Assembly: GCA_035604195.1 (NCBI GenBank)
Contig: DATNIY010000080.1
Coordinates: forward strand, 1 to 64,000
Direction of reading: 5' to 3'
Origin: DATJLY01 sp035604195
GTDB taxonomy: Bacteria > Pseudomonadota > Alphaproteobacteria > ATCC43930 > CGMCC-115725
Length of the DNA stretch: 64,000 nt
This document shows positions 32,680-40,856 of the stretch, one piece after another. Made by a program: the position numbers and the translations under genes. The notes beneath the pieces are model-generated. The model saw only the letters and a program-made list of their open reading frames with translations, was not told the DNA's origin and made no database searches. How positions within the stretch are numbered: the first letter of the stretch is position 1; every line of letters starts with the position of its first letter.

Positions 32680-33743
32680 TCCCTCCGGGCGGGACGATCG
32701 GCATTCTCGGCGGCGGCCAGCTCGGCCGCATGACTGCGCTGGCCGCGGCGCGGCTCGGCTATCGCTGCCACGTCTTCTGCCCGGAGCGCGAGAGCCCGGC
32801 GAAACTCGTGACCTGCTTCGCCACCACGGCCGATTACACGGACAAGGCGGCGCTCGCCGATTTCGCCCGCCAGGTCGATGTCATCACCTTCGAATTCGAG
32901 AATGTGCCGGCCGAGACGGCCGAGCATCTGGCCGCCTTCAAGCCGGTGCGGCCGGGCCCCGCCGCGCTCCGCATCGCGCAGGACCGGCTCAAGGAGAAGG
33001 AGTATGTTGGCGCCGCCTCGATCGCGACTGCGCCCTATGCCGCCGTAACCAATCTCACCGAGCTCGAAGCCTCGCTTCAGCGCATCGGCCGGCCCGCACT
33101 GCTCAAGACCGTGCGGCTCGGCTATTACGGCAAAGGGCAAGTGACGATCGGCGCGGGCGCCGACCTCGCCACGGCGTGGCGCAGCCTCGGCACCGAGCTC
33201 GCGATCCTCGAGGGCTTCGTCGATTTCGCCTGCGAGATTTCCGTCATCGTCGCGCGGGGCGCGGGCGGCGCCTGCGCGATCTATCCGGCGGTCGAGAACC
33301 GGCATGTCAACGGCATCCTCGACACCACCATCGTGCCGGCGCCGATCGCGCCCGAAGCAGCGGCGCGGGCCGTGGCGATCGCCCGCCGCTTGGCCGAGGG
33401 GCTCGACATCGCCGGACTGCTCGCCGTCGAGATGTTCTTAACAAAACGTGGCGAGCTGCTGGTCAACGAGCTGGCGCCGCGGCCGCACAATTCCGGACAT
33501 TGGACCATCGACGCCTGCCATACCAGCCAGTTCGAGCAATTGGTGCGCGCCATTTGCGGTCTGCCGCTCGGCTCGGCCGAGCGCCATTCGGATGCGGTGA
33601 TGAAGAACCTGATCGGCGCCGAGGTCGCGAACTGGCGCGCGATACTCGACGACCCGCTGCGCAAGCTGCACCTTTACGGCAAGACCGAGATCCTGCCGGG
33701 CCGCAAGATGGGCCACGTCACCACCCTGATCCCGCGCCGCTAA
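32676..33743 (+). CDS. purK: N5-carboxyaminoimidazole ribonucleotide synthase
   Basis: 355 residues, an ATP-grasp enzyme that carboxylates AIR with bicarbonate. GGTIGILGGGQLGRM opens the protein. The ATP-grasp core shows LLKTVRLGYYGKGQ and NELAPRPHNSGHWTIDAC. Translationally coupled to purE. It is followed by an intergenic repeat element. Confidence 0.96.
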   Translation: MIPPGGTIGILGGGQLGRMTALAAARLGYRCHVFCPERESPAKLVTCFATTADYTDKAALADFARQVDVITFEFENVPAETAEHLAAFKPVRPGPAALRIAQDRLKEKEYVGAASIATAPYAAVTNLTELEASLQRIGRPALLKTVRLGYYGKGQVTIGAGADLATAWRSLGTELAILEGFVDFACEISVIVARGAGGACAIYPAVENRHVNGILDTTIVPAPIAPEAAARAVAIARRLAEGLDIAGLLAVEMFLTKRGELLVNELAPRPHNSGHWTIDACHTSQFEQLVRAICGLPLGSAERHSDAVMKNLIGAEVANWRAILDDPLRKLHLYGKTEILPGRKMGHVTTLIPRR

Positions 33744-33775
33744 GGCGGTTGCCGACTGCATGGATGTCGTGCGTG

Positions 33776-33892
33776 CTTCGAGACGGCCGCTTCGCGGCCT
33801 CCTCAGCATGAAGAAAATCTTTGGTGGCACGAAGAAAAATCCTCGTCCTGAGGGGCGACCGCATGCGGTCGCCCGCAGCCGGCGTCTCGAAG
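33776..33892. repeat. Imperfect palindromic intergenic repeat element
   Basis: CTTCGAGACG (33776-33785) and its exact complement CGTCTCGAAG (33883-33892) bound a 117-base element. Inside are GGCCGCTTCGCGGCC and GCGACCGCATGCGGTCGC hairpins and the stretch CTCAGCATGAAG near the left end, mirrored loosely by CGTCCTGAGG on the right. The layout matches the class of short dispersed repeats common between genes in Bradyrhizobium-like alphaproteobacteria. No second copy is in the window. Confidence 0.65.
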
Positions 33893-33924
33893 GACGCAAT
33901 GAGTCCATCCAGCCGGAATTTGCG

Positions 33925-34563
33925 CTAAAGCCGCCGGCCGGGCATGCGGAAGAGGCGGAAGGGGTTGGGGACGGCGTCGAGCGCGCGCTCGAGCCGGGCC
34001 CGGAGGCGCGGCAGCGAAGCGCTCTCGGCGAGGCGGCGGGCGAGGAAAGCCTCGGTCGCGCTGCCGTCGGGCGAGCGGTCGTCGAGCCAGTAGAGCGTGG
34101 TCGCGGCATAGATCCCGGCGAGCAGGCCGCGCTTGGTGTAGAAGCTGAAATCGGCGGCGGTGTCGCCGGCGGCATACCACAGCGCATCGACGGTGTCGTA
34201 GAGCAGCCGCAAACCCAGGGGCGCGTTCAGCGGCAGCGCCAGCAGCGCCAGCGCCCGCCGCACCGCCTCGCGATGCGGCGCCAGCAGATCGAGCCGCGTC
34301 CGCACGGCGAGGGCGATACGCTCGCCGACCCGCATGCCCTCGAGCTTCTGGGCCGCGACCGTCTCCATGGCGCGGCGGTCGGCCCAATGGCTGAACCAGG
34401 CGATGGCGTCGATCGGGCCGCGCGGAAAGAGCCGCGCCAATTCGGCCTCATCGACCCCGGCGCGCCGCGCCGCCGCCAGCAACGCCGCCGCGCTCCAGCC
34501 GTCGAAGGCCACGTTCGGCAACAGTCCCGCGAGCACGGCATCTCTCTGCACAATGTCGTCCAT
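33925..34563 (-). CDS. COQ9 family ubiquinone-synthesis protein
   Basis: 212 residues. The N-terminal half resembles a TetR fold, and the C-terminal half carries the COQ9 signature LYDTVDALWYAAGDTAADFSFYTKRGLLAGIYAATTLYWLDD (seen in pieces). COQ9 binds lipid intermediates and helps COQ7 hydroxylate the quinone ring. The start at 34563 is 9 bases upstream of the def stop on the same strand. ubiX at 27.9 kb is another quinone gene. Confidence 0.88.
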   Translation of the reverse strand: MDDIVQRDAVLAGLLPNVAFDGWSAAALLAAARRAGVDEAELARLFPRGPIDAIAWFSHWADRRAMETVAAQKLEGMRVGERIALAVRTRLDLLAPHREAVRRALALLALPLNAPLGLRLLYDTVDALWYAAGDTAADFSFYTKRGLLAGIYAATTLYWLDDRSPDGSATEAFLARRLAESASLPRLRARLERALDAVPNPFRLFRMPGRRL

Positions 34564-34571
34564 CGCCGCTC

Positions 34572-35120
34572 CTAGCCCACCGTCTCGCCGAGTTTGACGG
34601 GAAAGCGCAGGCCTTCCTCGTTGAACATCAACAGCCGCAGATCGGTCATGCGCTGCGGATAGAGCACGCCGTCCAAATGATCGCATTCGTGCTGCACCAC
34701 GCGCGCATGAAATCCTTCGGCGATTTGGTCGATCGCCTCGCCTTCGGGTGTCGCGCCGCGATAGCGGATGCGGGCAAAGCGCGGCACGGCGCCGCGCAGG
34801 CCCGGCACGGAGAGGCAACCTTCCCAGCCCAATTCCATCTCCGGCCCCAAAGGCTCGATCACGGGATTGACCAGCGCGATCAACTCCTGCGGGCGATCGT
34901 CCGGCCGTCCGCTGACGCGCTCCTCGGGCACGGCAAAGATGACGACGCGGCGGGAGACATGCACCTGGGGCGCGGCGAGGCCGGCGCCGCCGATATCGGC
35001 CAAGGTCTCGACCATGTCGGCGACCAGGCGGCGGATCTCGGGCGCGCCGGGATCGGCCACGGGCTCGGCGATTTGGCGCAGAACCGGATGGCCCATGCGG
35101 GCGATCTTGAGGATGGCCAT
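34572..35120 (-). CDS. def: Peptide deformylase
   Basis: 182 residues. All three motifs are present: GGAGLAAPQV, EGCLSVPG with the cysteine ligand, and QHECDHLDG with the two histidines and catalytic Glu. It removes the formyl group from nascent proteins. It is followed at once by the COQ9 gene on the same strand and is divergent from rpsU. Confidence 0.95.
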   Translation of the reverse strand: MAILKIARMGHPVLRQIAEPVADPGAPEIRRLVADMVETLADIGGAGLAAPQVHVSRRVVIFAVPEERVSGRPDDRPQELIALVNPVIEPLGPEMELGWEGCLSVPGLRGAVPRFARIRYRGATPEGEAIDQIAEGFHARVVQHECDHLDGVLYPQRMTDLRLLMFNEEGLRFPVKLGETVG

Positions 35121-35267
35121 GGGCCTAATATGAGCGCGGCGCGCGGCAGGGTAAAGCCGCCCGCCCGGACTTCCCAAATCCGGGCAAACGTGTTATCTAG
35201 CGCCGCCTTTGGCTGCGCTGGGTCCGCGGCCGAGTGGATTTTTGCCGAACTAAGATGAGGAGTGCTC

Positions 35268-35471
35268 GTGCAAGTTCTCGTCCGCGACAATAATGTCGAC
35301 CAGGCGCTGCGCGCGCTGAAGAAGAAAATGCAGCGGGAAGGAATCTTCCGCGAGATGAAGCTCCGACGCAATTACGAGAAGCCCTCCGAGCGCCGCGCCC
35401 GCGAAAAGGCCGAGGCGGTGCGGCGCTACCGCAAGCTCCTGCGCAAACGCATGGAGCGCGAGGGCTATTGA
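35268..35471 (+). CDS. rpsU: 30S ribosomal protein bS21
   Basis: 67 residues, starting at GTG 35268 to give MQVLVRDNNVDQALRALKKK (the conserved S21 start). GAGGAG ends five bases upstream, which decides for this GTG over the one at 35262. The rest is the usual Arg/Lys-rich helix pair REMKLRRNYEKPSERR. A clear intrinsic terminator follows, so it is monocistronic. Confidence 0.96.
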   Translation: MQVLVRDNNVDQALRALKKKMQREGIFREMKLRRNYEKPSERRAREKAEAVRRYRKLLRKRMEREGY

Positions 35472-35496
35472 GCCTCTGCCTTCGACCGTTCAAGAG

Positions 35497-35533
35497 AAAG
35501 CCGCCCGGGCGCTCCGCGGCGGCTTTGGTTTTT
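35497..35533 (+). terminator. Intrinsic terminator of rpsU
   Basis: AAAGCCGCC (35497-35505) pairs with GGCGGCTTT (35518-35526), with a 12-base loop, followed by GGTTTTT. This is the clearest Rho-independent terminator in the window. Confidence 0.85.
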
Positions 35534-35538
35534 CCGGC

Positions 35539-36930
35539 TCAGGCCAGCGCCTTGACGATCTGCTCGCACATCTTCTTGGCGTCGCCGAACAGCATCATCG
35601 TGTTGTCGCGGTAGAACAGCACGTTCTCGACGCCGGCATAGCCCGAGGCCATCGTGCGCTTGACGAAGAGCACCGTCTTCGCCCGCTCGACATCGAGGAT
35701 GGGCATGCCGTAGATCGGCGAAGTGGGATCGGTCTTGGCGGCGGGGTTGGTCACGTCATTGGCGCCGATGACGAAGGCCACGTCGGTCGAGGCGAAATCG
35801 CGATTGATCTCGTCGAGCTCGAGCACCTCGTCATAGGGCACGTTGGCCTCGGCCAGCAGCACGTTCATGTGCCCGGGCATGCGGCCCGCCACCGGATGGA
35901 TGGCGTAGCGCACGGTGACGCCCTCGCGCTTCAGGATGTCCGCCATCTCCTTGAGCGCGTGCTGCGCCTGCGCCACCGCCATGCCATAGCCGGGCACGAT
36001 GATGACCGAGCTCGCATTCTTCAGGATGAAGGCGGCGTCCTCGGCGCTCCCCGACTTGACCGAGCGGTCGCCCTGCGCCCCTGCCGCCATCACGCCGCCC
36101 TCGGTGCCAAAGCCGCCGAGGATGACATTGAAGATCGAGCGGTTCATCCCCTTGCACATGATGTAGCTGAGGATGGCGCCCGACGAGCCCACGAGCGCGC
36201 CGGTGACGATCAAGAGGCTGTTGGACAGCGTGAAGCCGATACCGCAGGCGGCCCAGCCCGAATAGGAATTGAGCATCGAGATGACGACCGGCATGTCGGC
36301 GCCGCCAATGGGCACGATGAGCAACAGCCCCAGCGCCAGCGACAGGACGACGATCCCCCAGAAACCCAGCGCGGGCTGCGCCAGGACGAACCACACGCCG
36401 ACCGCCAGCAGCACCAATCCCAGGAGCGCATTGAGCGGATGCTGCCCGGGAAAGACCAGCGGCGCGCCCGTGACCAAGCCCTGCAGCTTGGCGAACGCCA
36501 CCACCGAGCCGGTGAAGGTGATGGCGCCGATCGCCGTGCCGAGCCCCATCTCGATGAGGCTCTCCATGCGGATGTCGCCCGCCGTGCCGATGCCGTAGGC
36601 GGCGGGCGAATAGAAGGCGGCGGCGGCGACGCACACCGCGGCCAATCCCACCAGGCTGTGAAAGGCCGCGACCAGCTGCGGCAGCGCCGTCATCTGGATC
36701 CGGAGCGCAATGAAGGTGCCGATCGCGCCGCCGATGACGATGCCGACGAGGATGACGCCGAAGCTCACGACACCCGGCGTCGCCAAGGTCGTCGCGACCG
36801 CGATCACCATGCCGGCGATGCCGTAAAGGTTGCCGGCGCGCGCCGTCTCGGGCGAGCTCAGGCCCTTGAGCGCCAGGATGAAGCAGATCGAAGCGACCAG
36901 GTAGAGCAGGGCTGAAAGGTTCGCACTCAC
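35539..36930 (-). CDS. pntB: NAD(P) transhydrogenase subunit beta
   Basis: 463 residues from a GTG start. Eight to nine membrane helices fill the first 270 residues. The soluble NADP-binding domain III follows, with VIIVPGYGMAVAQAQHAL, HPVAGRMPGHMNVLLAEANVPYD and VIGANDVTNPAAKTDP, read in pieces. The complex uses the proton gradient to drive NADPH formation from NADH. It is last of the three co-directional pnt genes. Confidence 0.96.
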   Translation of the reverse strand: MSANLSALLYLVASICFILALKGLSSPETARAGNLYGIAGMVIAVATTLATPGVVSFGVILVGIVIGGAIGTFIALRIQMTALPQLVAAFHSLVGLAAVCVAAAAFYSPAAYGIGTAGDIRMESLIEMGLGTAIGAITFTGSVVAFAKLQGLVTGAPLVFPGQHPLNALLGLVLLAVGVWFVLAQPALGFWGIVVLSLALGLLLIVPIGGADMPVVISMLNSYSGWAACGIGFTLSNSLLIVTGALVGSSGAILSYIMCKGMNRSIFNVILGGFGTEGGVMAAGAQGDRSVKSGSAEDAAFILKNASSVIIVPGYGMAVAQAQHALKEMADILKREGVTVRYAIHPVAGRMPGHMNVLLAEANVPYDEVLELDEINRDFASTDVAFVIGANDVTNPAAKTDPTSPIYGMPILDVERAKTVLFVKRTMASGYAGVENVLFYRDNTMMLFGDAKKMCEQIVKALA

Positions 36931-36943
36931 CGTGGGCTCTCCG

Positions 36944-37237
36944 CTATTTTTGCTTGCGCTTGAACATCTGCAGCATGCGCTGGGTGACGATGAACCCGCC
37001 GAAGATGTTGACCGAGGCCAGCACCACCGCGCAGAAGCCCATCACCTTGGAGAAGCTGAAGCCGGCCGGGCCGGCGGCGATGAGCGCGCCAACGATGATG
37101 ACGCTGGAGATGGCGTTGGTGACGCTCATCAGCGGCGAATGCAGCGCCGGCGTGACGCGCCACACCACGTGGTAGCCGACGAACACGGCCAGCACGAACA
37201 CCGTGAGGAAGAAGACGAAGGGATCGGGCACGCTCAT
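36944..37237 (-). CDS. pntAB: NAD(P) transhydrogenase subunit alpha, membrane part (alpha-2)
   Basis: 97 residues with three hydrophobic helices and the conserved HVVWRVTPALHSPLMSVTNAISSVIIVGAL segment, read in pieces. It is the membrane half of the alpha subunit, separate here, as in Rhodospirillum rubrum, rather than fused as in E. coli. Its start overlaps the end of the alpha-1 gene by 4 bases. Confidence 0.95.
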   Translation of the reverse strand: MSVPDPFVFFLTVFVLAVFVGYHVVWRVTPALHSPLMSVTNAISSVIIVGALIAAGPAGFSFSKVMGFCAVVLASVNIFGGFIVTQRMLQMFKRKQK

Positions 37238-38394
37238 GACGACGCTCCTGCCGCGGCGCCGGAGGCGGCGGCCAGTTCGGGATGGACCACCGCGCCATCG
37301 CGCGTGAGCAGGCTCGCCTTCACGATGGCGTCGCTCTCGTCGATCTTGAGATTCTTGTCCTTGTCGATGACGAGGCCGAGAAAGGCCAGCAGGTTCCTGG
37401 CGTAGAGCTGGCTCGCATCGACCGCAATGTGCGACGGCATGTTCAAATGGCCGAGAATGGCGACGCCGCCTGCCGTCGTCGCGACCTCGCCGGCGACGCT
37501 GCCCTCGACATTGCCGCCCTGCTCGACCGCGAGGTCGACGATGACCGAGCCCGGCCGCATCACCGCGATCATGTCGCGCGTGATCAGCACGGGCGCGCGC
37601 CGGCCCGGAATGAGCGCCGTGCAGATGACGATGTCGATCTTCTTGAGCGCCTCCGTGACGTGCTCGCGCTGGCGCCGGGCGAAATCCTCGCCCATCTCCT
37701 TGGCGTAGCCGCCGGCGGTCCCCATCGCCTTCATCGCCTCGAGATCGACGGCGAGGAAGGTGGCGCCGAGGCTTTCCACCTGCTCCTTCGCGGCGAACCG
37801 CACATCGGTGGCCGAGACCACCGCGCCCAGCCGCCGCGCCGTGGCGATCGCCTGCAGCCCGGCGACGCCGGCGCCCATGACCAGCACCCGGGCCGGCGGG
37901 ATCGTGCCGGCTGCCGTCATCATCATCGGCATGGCGCGGCCGAAGGCGGTCGCCGCCTCGAGCACGGCGCGATAGCCCGCGAGATTGGCCTGCGAGGACA
38001 GCACGTCCATCGCCTGGGCGCGGGTAATGCGCGGCACCAATTCCATGGCGAAGGCGGCGAGGCCGGCGCGCGCATAGGCCGCGACCTCCTCGGCGTGCTG
38101 CAGCGGCTCGAGCATGCCGATGAGCACTGCGCCGCGCCGCATCTGCGCTACTTCCTCGGGCAGCGGACGCGCCACCTTGAGGATGATGTCGGCGCTGCCG
38201 AGCGTCGCCGCGGCATCGGCCGCGATGGTGGCGCCCGCGGCCGCATAGGAATCGTCGGGAAAGGAAGCGCCCGCTCCGGCGCCCTTCTCCACCACGACCT
38301 CGAGCCCCATGCCGATGAGCCGCTTGACCGTATCGGGCGACGCCGCCACGCGGCGCTCGTGCGGGCGGCGCTCCTTCGGTATGCAGATCTTCAT
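37234..38394 (-). CDS. pntAA: NAD(P) transhydrogenase subunit alpha, NAD-binding part (alpha-1)
   Basis: 386 residues of the alanine-dehydrogenase-like domain I, which binds NAD(H). MKICIPKERRPHERRVAASPDTVKRL, RITRAQAMDVLSSQANLAGYRAV, VLVMGAGVAGLQAIATARRLGAVVSATDVR and RPGSVIVDLAVEQGGN, read in pieces, are family hallmarks. First gene of pntAA-pntAB-pntB. A TTAACCAT motif lies at 38443-38450, about 50 bases before the start. Confidence 0.95.
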   Translation of the reverse strand: MKICIPKERRPHERRVAASPDTVKRLIGMGLEVVVEKGAGAGASFPDDSYAAAGATIAADAAATLGSADIILKVARPLPEEVAQMRRGAVLIGMLEPLQHAEEVAAYARAGLAAFAMELVPRITRAQAMDVLSSQANLAGYRAVLEAATAFGRAMPMMMTAAGTIPPARVLVMGAGVAGLQAIATARRLGAVVSATDVRFAAKEQVESLGATFLAVDLEAMKAMGTAGGYAKEMGEDFARRQREHVTEALKKIDIVICTALIPGRRAPVLITRDMIAVMRPGSVIVDLAVEQGGNVEGSVAGEVATTAGGVAILGHLNMPSHIAVDASQLYARNLLAFLGLVIDKDKNLKIDESDAIVKASLLTRDGAVVHPELAAASGAAAGASS

Positions 38395-38477
38395 TTCGGT
38401 GATTGTCCCCTGCGCGTGACGCGGCGATACAATGCCGCGCGATTAACCATTTGTGAAGTGGGAACCTCGGCGTTTCC

Positions 38478-38717
38478 TTACTTTAGCAGCCCCCGCGCAT
38501 GATTGACCGCATCGATGCAGAGCCTGATGCGGCCGAATTGTTCGTCTTTCGTCGCCTTTTCCAGCAACAGCGCGAGTTCCTGCCGGCGCGCCCCGTCCGG
38601 CACTTCCGGCAGCTTGGCCTTGAGGACGCGCAGATCGTCGGCGCAATTGGCCCGTGCCCCTGCCGCGGCGAGCAGGGCAAGGAGCCCGAATAGCGCGCCA
38701 AGCGCCGCTTTTTTCAT
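38478..38717 (-). CDS. Small exported protein, function unknown
   Basis: 79 residues. MKKAALGALFGLLALLAAAGARA is a clear Sec signal, leaving a mature helical protein of about 56 residues with two cysteines (NCADDL and RLCIDAV). These could form one disulfide across a helical pair. GGAG lies about 8 bases before the ATG. It stands between the pnt operon and a divergent sigma factor gene. No family recognised. Confidence 0.7.
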   Translation of the reverse strand: MKKAALGALFGLLALLAAAGARANCADDLRVLKAKLPEVPDGARRQELALLLEKATKDEQFGRIRLCIDAVNHARGLLK

Positions 38718-38910
38718 GCAGTTGCTCCGTGTTAAGATGGGGTGGGAGATTACGCCAGTCAGAGCTTCCAACCCATAGCGGGCCGGGCCCGGCCCACCCC
38801 CAATATCGGGCCACGGGCCGCCCCTTCCGTTAGGGAATAAATCCAATCGCCTGCCGTTGTCATTCAGTTTGGTGCGATTGCGCCCCTCGGTGCAGCTACG
38901 GGTTGGGGCG

Positions 38911-39438
38911 ATGAGCGCGTCCTTCAGCGATCAGCTCATTGCCGTTCTGCCCAGGCTGCGGCGGTTTGCGCGTGGTCTGGCCGGCTCGGCCGCCGAGGCC
39001 GATGATCTCGTCCAGGCGGCCTGCGAGCGCGCCTTGACCCGGGCACACCAGTTCCAGGAGGGGACGCGATTCGACAGTTGGATGTTTCGCATCGTGCAGA
39101 CGATCTGGATCGATCATCTGCGCGCGCGTGACATCCGGAAGGAAGGGGGAGAGGATGAAGGCATGCATGTCGGCACGGACGAGCCGGTGCGGCGGGTCGA
39201 GGCCCGCTTGGCGCTGGACGAAGTGCGCGCCGCACTGCGCGAACTGCCGGGCGACCAGCGCACGGCTCTCCTTCTCGTGACCGTGGACGGGTTGAGCTAT
39301 AAGGAGGCAGCGGAGATCGCCGAGGTACCCGTGGGCACCATCATGAGCCGGTTGGCAAGGGCCCGGCTCGCGCTTCAAGCGAGGCTGGAGTCGGGCAAAG
39401 CGCTCCGCAGGAGTCGGGACAATGCAGAAGCCGAGTGA
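38911..39438 (+). CDS. ECF-type RNA polymerase sigma factor
   Basis: 175 residues. Region 2 reads LPRLRRFARGLAGSAAEADDLVQAACERAL and FDSWMFRIVQTIWIDHLRAR, and region 4 reads LRELPGDQRTALLLVTVDGLSYKEAAEIAEVPVGTIMSRLARARLAL, in pieces. Region 3 is missing, as in ECF sigmas. Its stop lies 17 bases inside the next gene, an anti-sigma factor, the usual coupled arrangement. The stimulus is not evident. Confidence 0.93.
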   Translation: MSASFSDQLIAVLPRLRRFARGLAGSAAEADDLVQAACERALTRAHQFQEGTRFDSWMFRIVQTIWIDHLRARDIRKEGGEDEGMHVGTDEPVRRVEARLALDEVRAALRELPGDQRTALLLVTVDGLSYKEAAEIAEVPVGTIMSRLARARLALQARLESGKALRRSRDNAEAE

Positions 39439-40264
39439 CGAAAGGCTGATCGCCTATCTCGACGGCGAAGTCGACGAGCGCGAGCGCGCGGAGATCGCCT
39501 GGTGGCTCGAGCAGGACGAGGGCTTGCGCGAGCGGGCGGGCCGGCTCGCCGAAAACGCGGCTTTGCTGCGTGCGGCGTTCGATGAAGTGTTGCGCGAGCC
39601 GCTGCCCGAGCGGCTCATCGCCGCGGCGCGCGGCGAATCGCCGCAGAAGCCGCAGAAGGTGACCAATCTCGCGGTCCACCGGATGAAGCGTCTCCTCGGC
39701 CAGCGGCGGTGGTGGATCGGCGTGCCGGTGGCGGCCTCGATCGCTGGCCTCGTCGTCGGCTATTTCGCCGGGAACCAGGCCGGGACGGATCTCGCCGAGC
39801 AGCAGGAGGTCGTCAGTCCCGCCGGCGGGACCTGGCTCGACAGCATCGCCGGCTATCACAAGCTCTTCGTCAATGCCGGGGTCAACGACGCGGCCTTGGC
39901 CGATGTGCCACCGACCGAAGGCGATGCGGCGCACAAGGTGGCGCAGAAGCTGCCGCCCGACTTCCGGGTGCCGAATCTCAAGCCCTGGGGCCTCGCCTTC
40001 CAAGGCGCCCGCTTCATCTTCATCGAGGGGCGGCCCGGGACCCAGCTCTTCTATACCACCGACAACAAGGCGCTCGGACCGTTGACCGTCATTGTCGCGA
40101 ATTCCAACCGGGGCGACCTGCAGCCGACCTTCGCGCGCCGCGACGACGTGAACATGATCTATTGGCGGCATCACGGGCATGCCTATGCCCTGGTCGGGAC
40201 CGCCGACATCGGCTACCTCTGGAACATCCACAACGACATTGCCTGGCAGCTCGACGCCATCTGA
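39422..40264 (+). CDS. Membrane anti-sigma factor
   Basis: 280 residues. The N-terminal 90 residues form a small sigma-binding domain: DERLIAYLDGEVDERERAEIAWWLEQDE. It lacks the HxxxCxxC zinc motif of many anti-sigmas. A single membrane helix lies at 98-117 (WIGVPVAASIAGLVVGYFAG). The periplasmic domain of about 160 residues ends GHAYALVGTADIGYLWNIHNDIAWQL. It should hold the ECF sigma at the membrane until an envelope signal releases it. Confidence 0.88.
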   Translation: MQKPSDERLIAYLDGEVDERERAEIAWWLEQDEGLRERAGRLAENAALLRAAFDEVLREPLPERLIAAARGESPQKPQKVTNLAVHRMKRLLGQRRWWIGVPVAASIAGLVVGYFAGNQAGTDLAEQQEVVSPAGGTWLDSIAGYHKLFVNAGVNDAALADVPPTEGDAAHKVAQKLPPDFRVPNLKPWGLAFQGARFIFIEGRPGTQLFYTTDNKALGPLTVIVANSNRGDLQPTFARRDDVNMIYWRHHGHAYALVGTADIGYLWNIHNDIAWQLDAI

Positions 40265-40267
40265 GGC

Positions 40268-40669
40268 TCAGGGCGGCAAGTGGGCGGCGCCGAAGGCGAG
40301 CGGCAGAAGCTCGCCGAGCCGCACCGTCTGCCGCAGCCCTGCGGTAGTGCCGAGATGAACCTCTGCCTCCGGCCCGGCGAACTCCGCCAGACGCTGCCGG
40401 CAGAGCCCGCAAGGCGGCACCGGCGCCGCGCTCTCGGCGACGATCGCCAACTCGGCGACGCGGCGCGCGCCGGCTGCGATCATGGCGGCGAGCGCCGCGG
40501 CCTCGGCGCAGAGCCCGGCCGGATATGAGGCATTCTCGACATTGGCGCCGACAAAGATGCGCCCGTCCGCGGCGCGGATCGCCGCGCCGACCTTGAACCG
40601 CGAATAGGGCGCATAGGCATTGTCGCGCGCCGCCGCCGCCGCCCTGATCAGCGCCTCGATGCCGGACAT
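40268..40669 (-). CDS. cdd: Cytidine deaminase
   Basis: 133 residues, the length of the short homotetrameric type. The zinc ligands are Cys54 in CAE and Cys87/Cys90 in PPCGLCRQ, with Glu56 as proton shuttle. YAPYSRFKVGAAI and GANVENASYPAGLCAE are conserved. It turns cytidine and deoxycytidine into the uridine forms. It is convergent with the anti-sigma gene, three bases apart. Confidence 0.93.
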   Translation of the reverse strand: MSGIEALIRAAAAARDNAYAPYSRFKVGAAIRAADGRIFVGANVENASYPAGLCAEAAALAAMIAAGARRVAELAIVAESAAPVPPCGLCRQRLAEFAGPEAEVHLGTTAGLRQTVRLGELLPLAFGAAHLPP

Positions 40670-40856
40670 GGCTGCCTCCTTCCGTTCGCCGCCAATGGTA
40701 GCGCGAATTGCATTTCAGGGCAGCGCGGGGGCCCTTGGCCGCGCGGCCGCAGCCGCTATGATCCGCGCCGATGGGTGCCAGCATGCCGCGATTCCTGCCG
40801 ACCGGCCGCCCGCCCGCCGGGGCGGTCGCGGCTGTCGCGTCCTGAGTACCCTTGCG

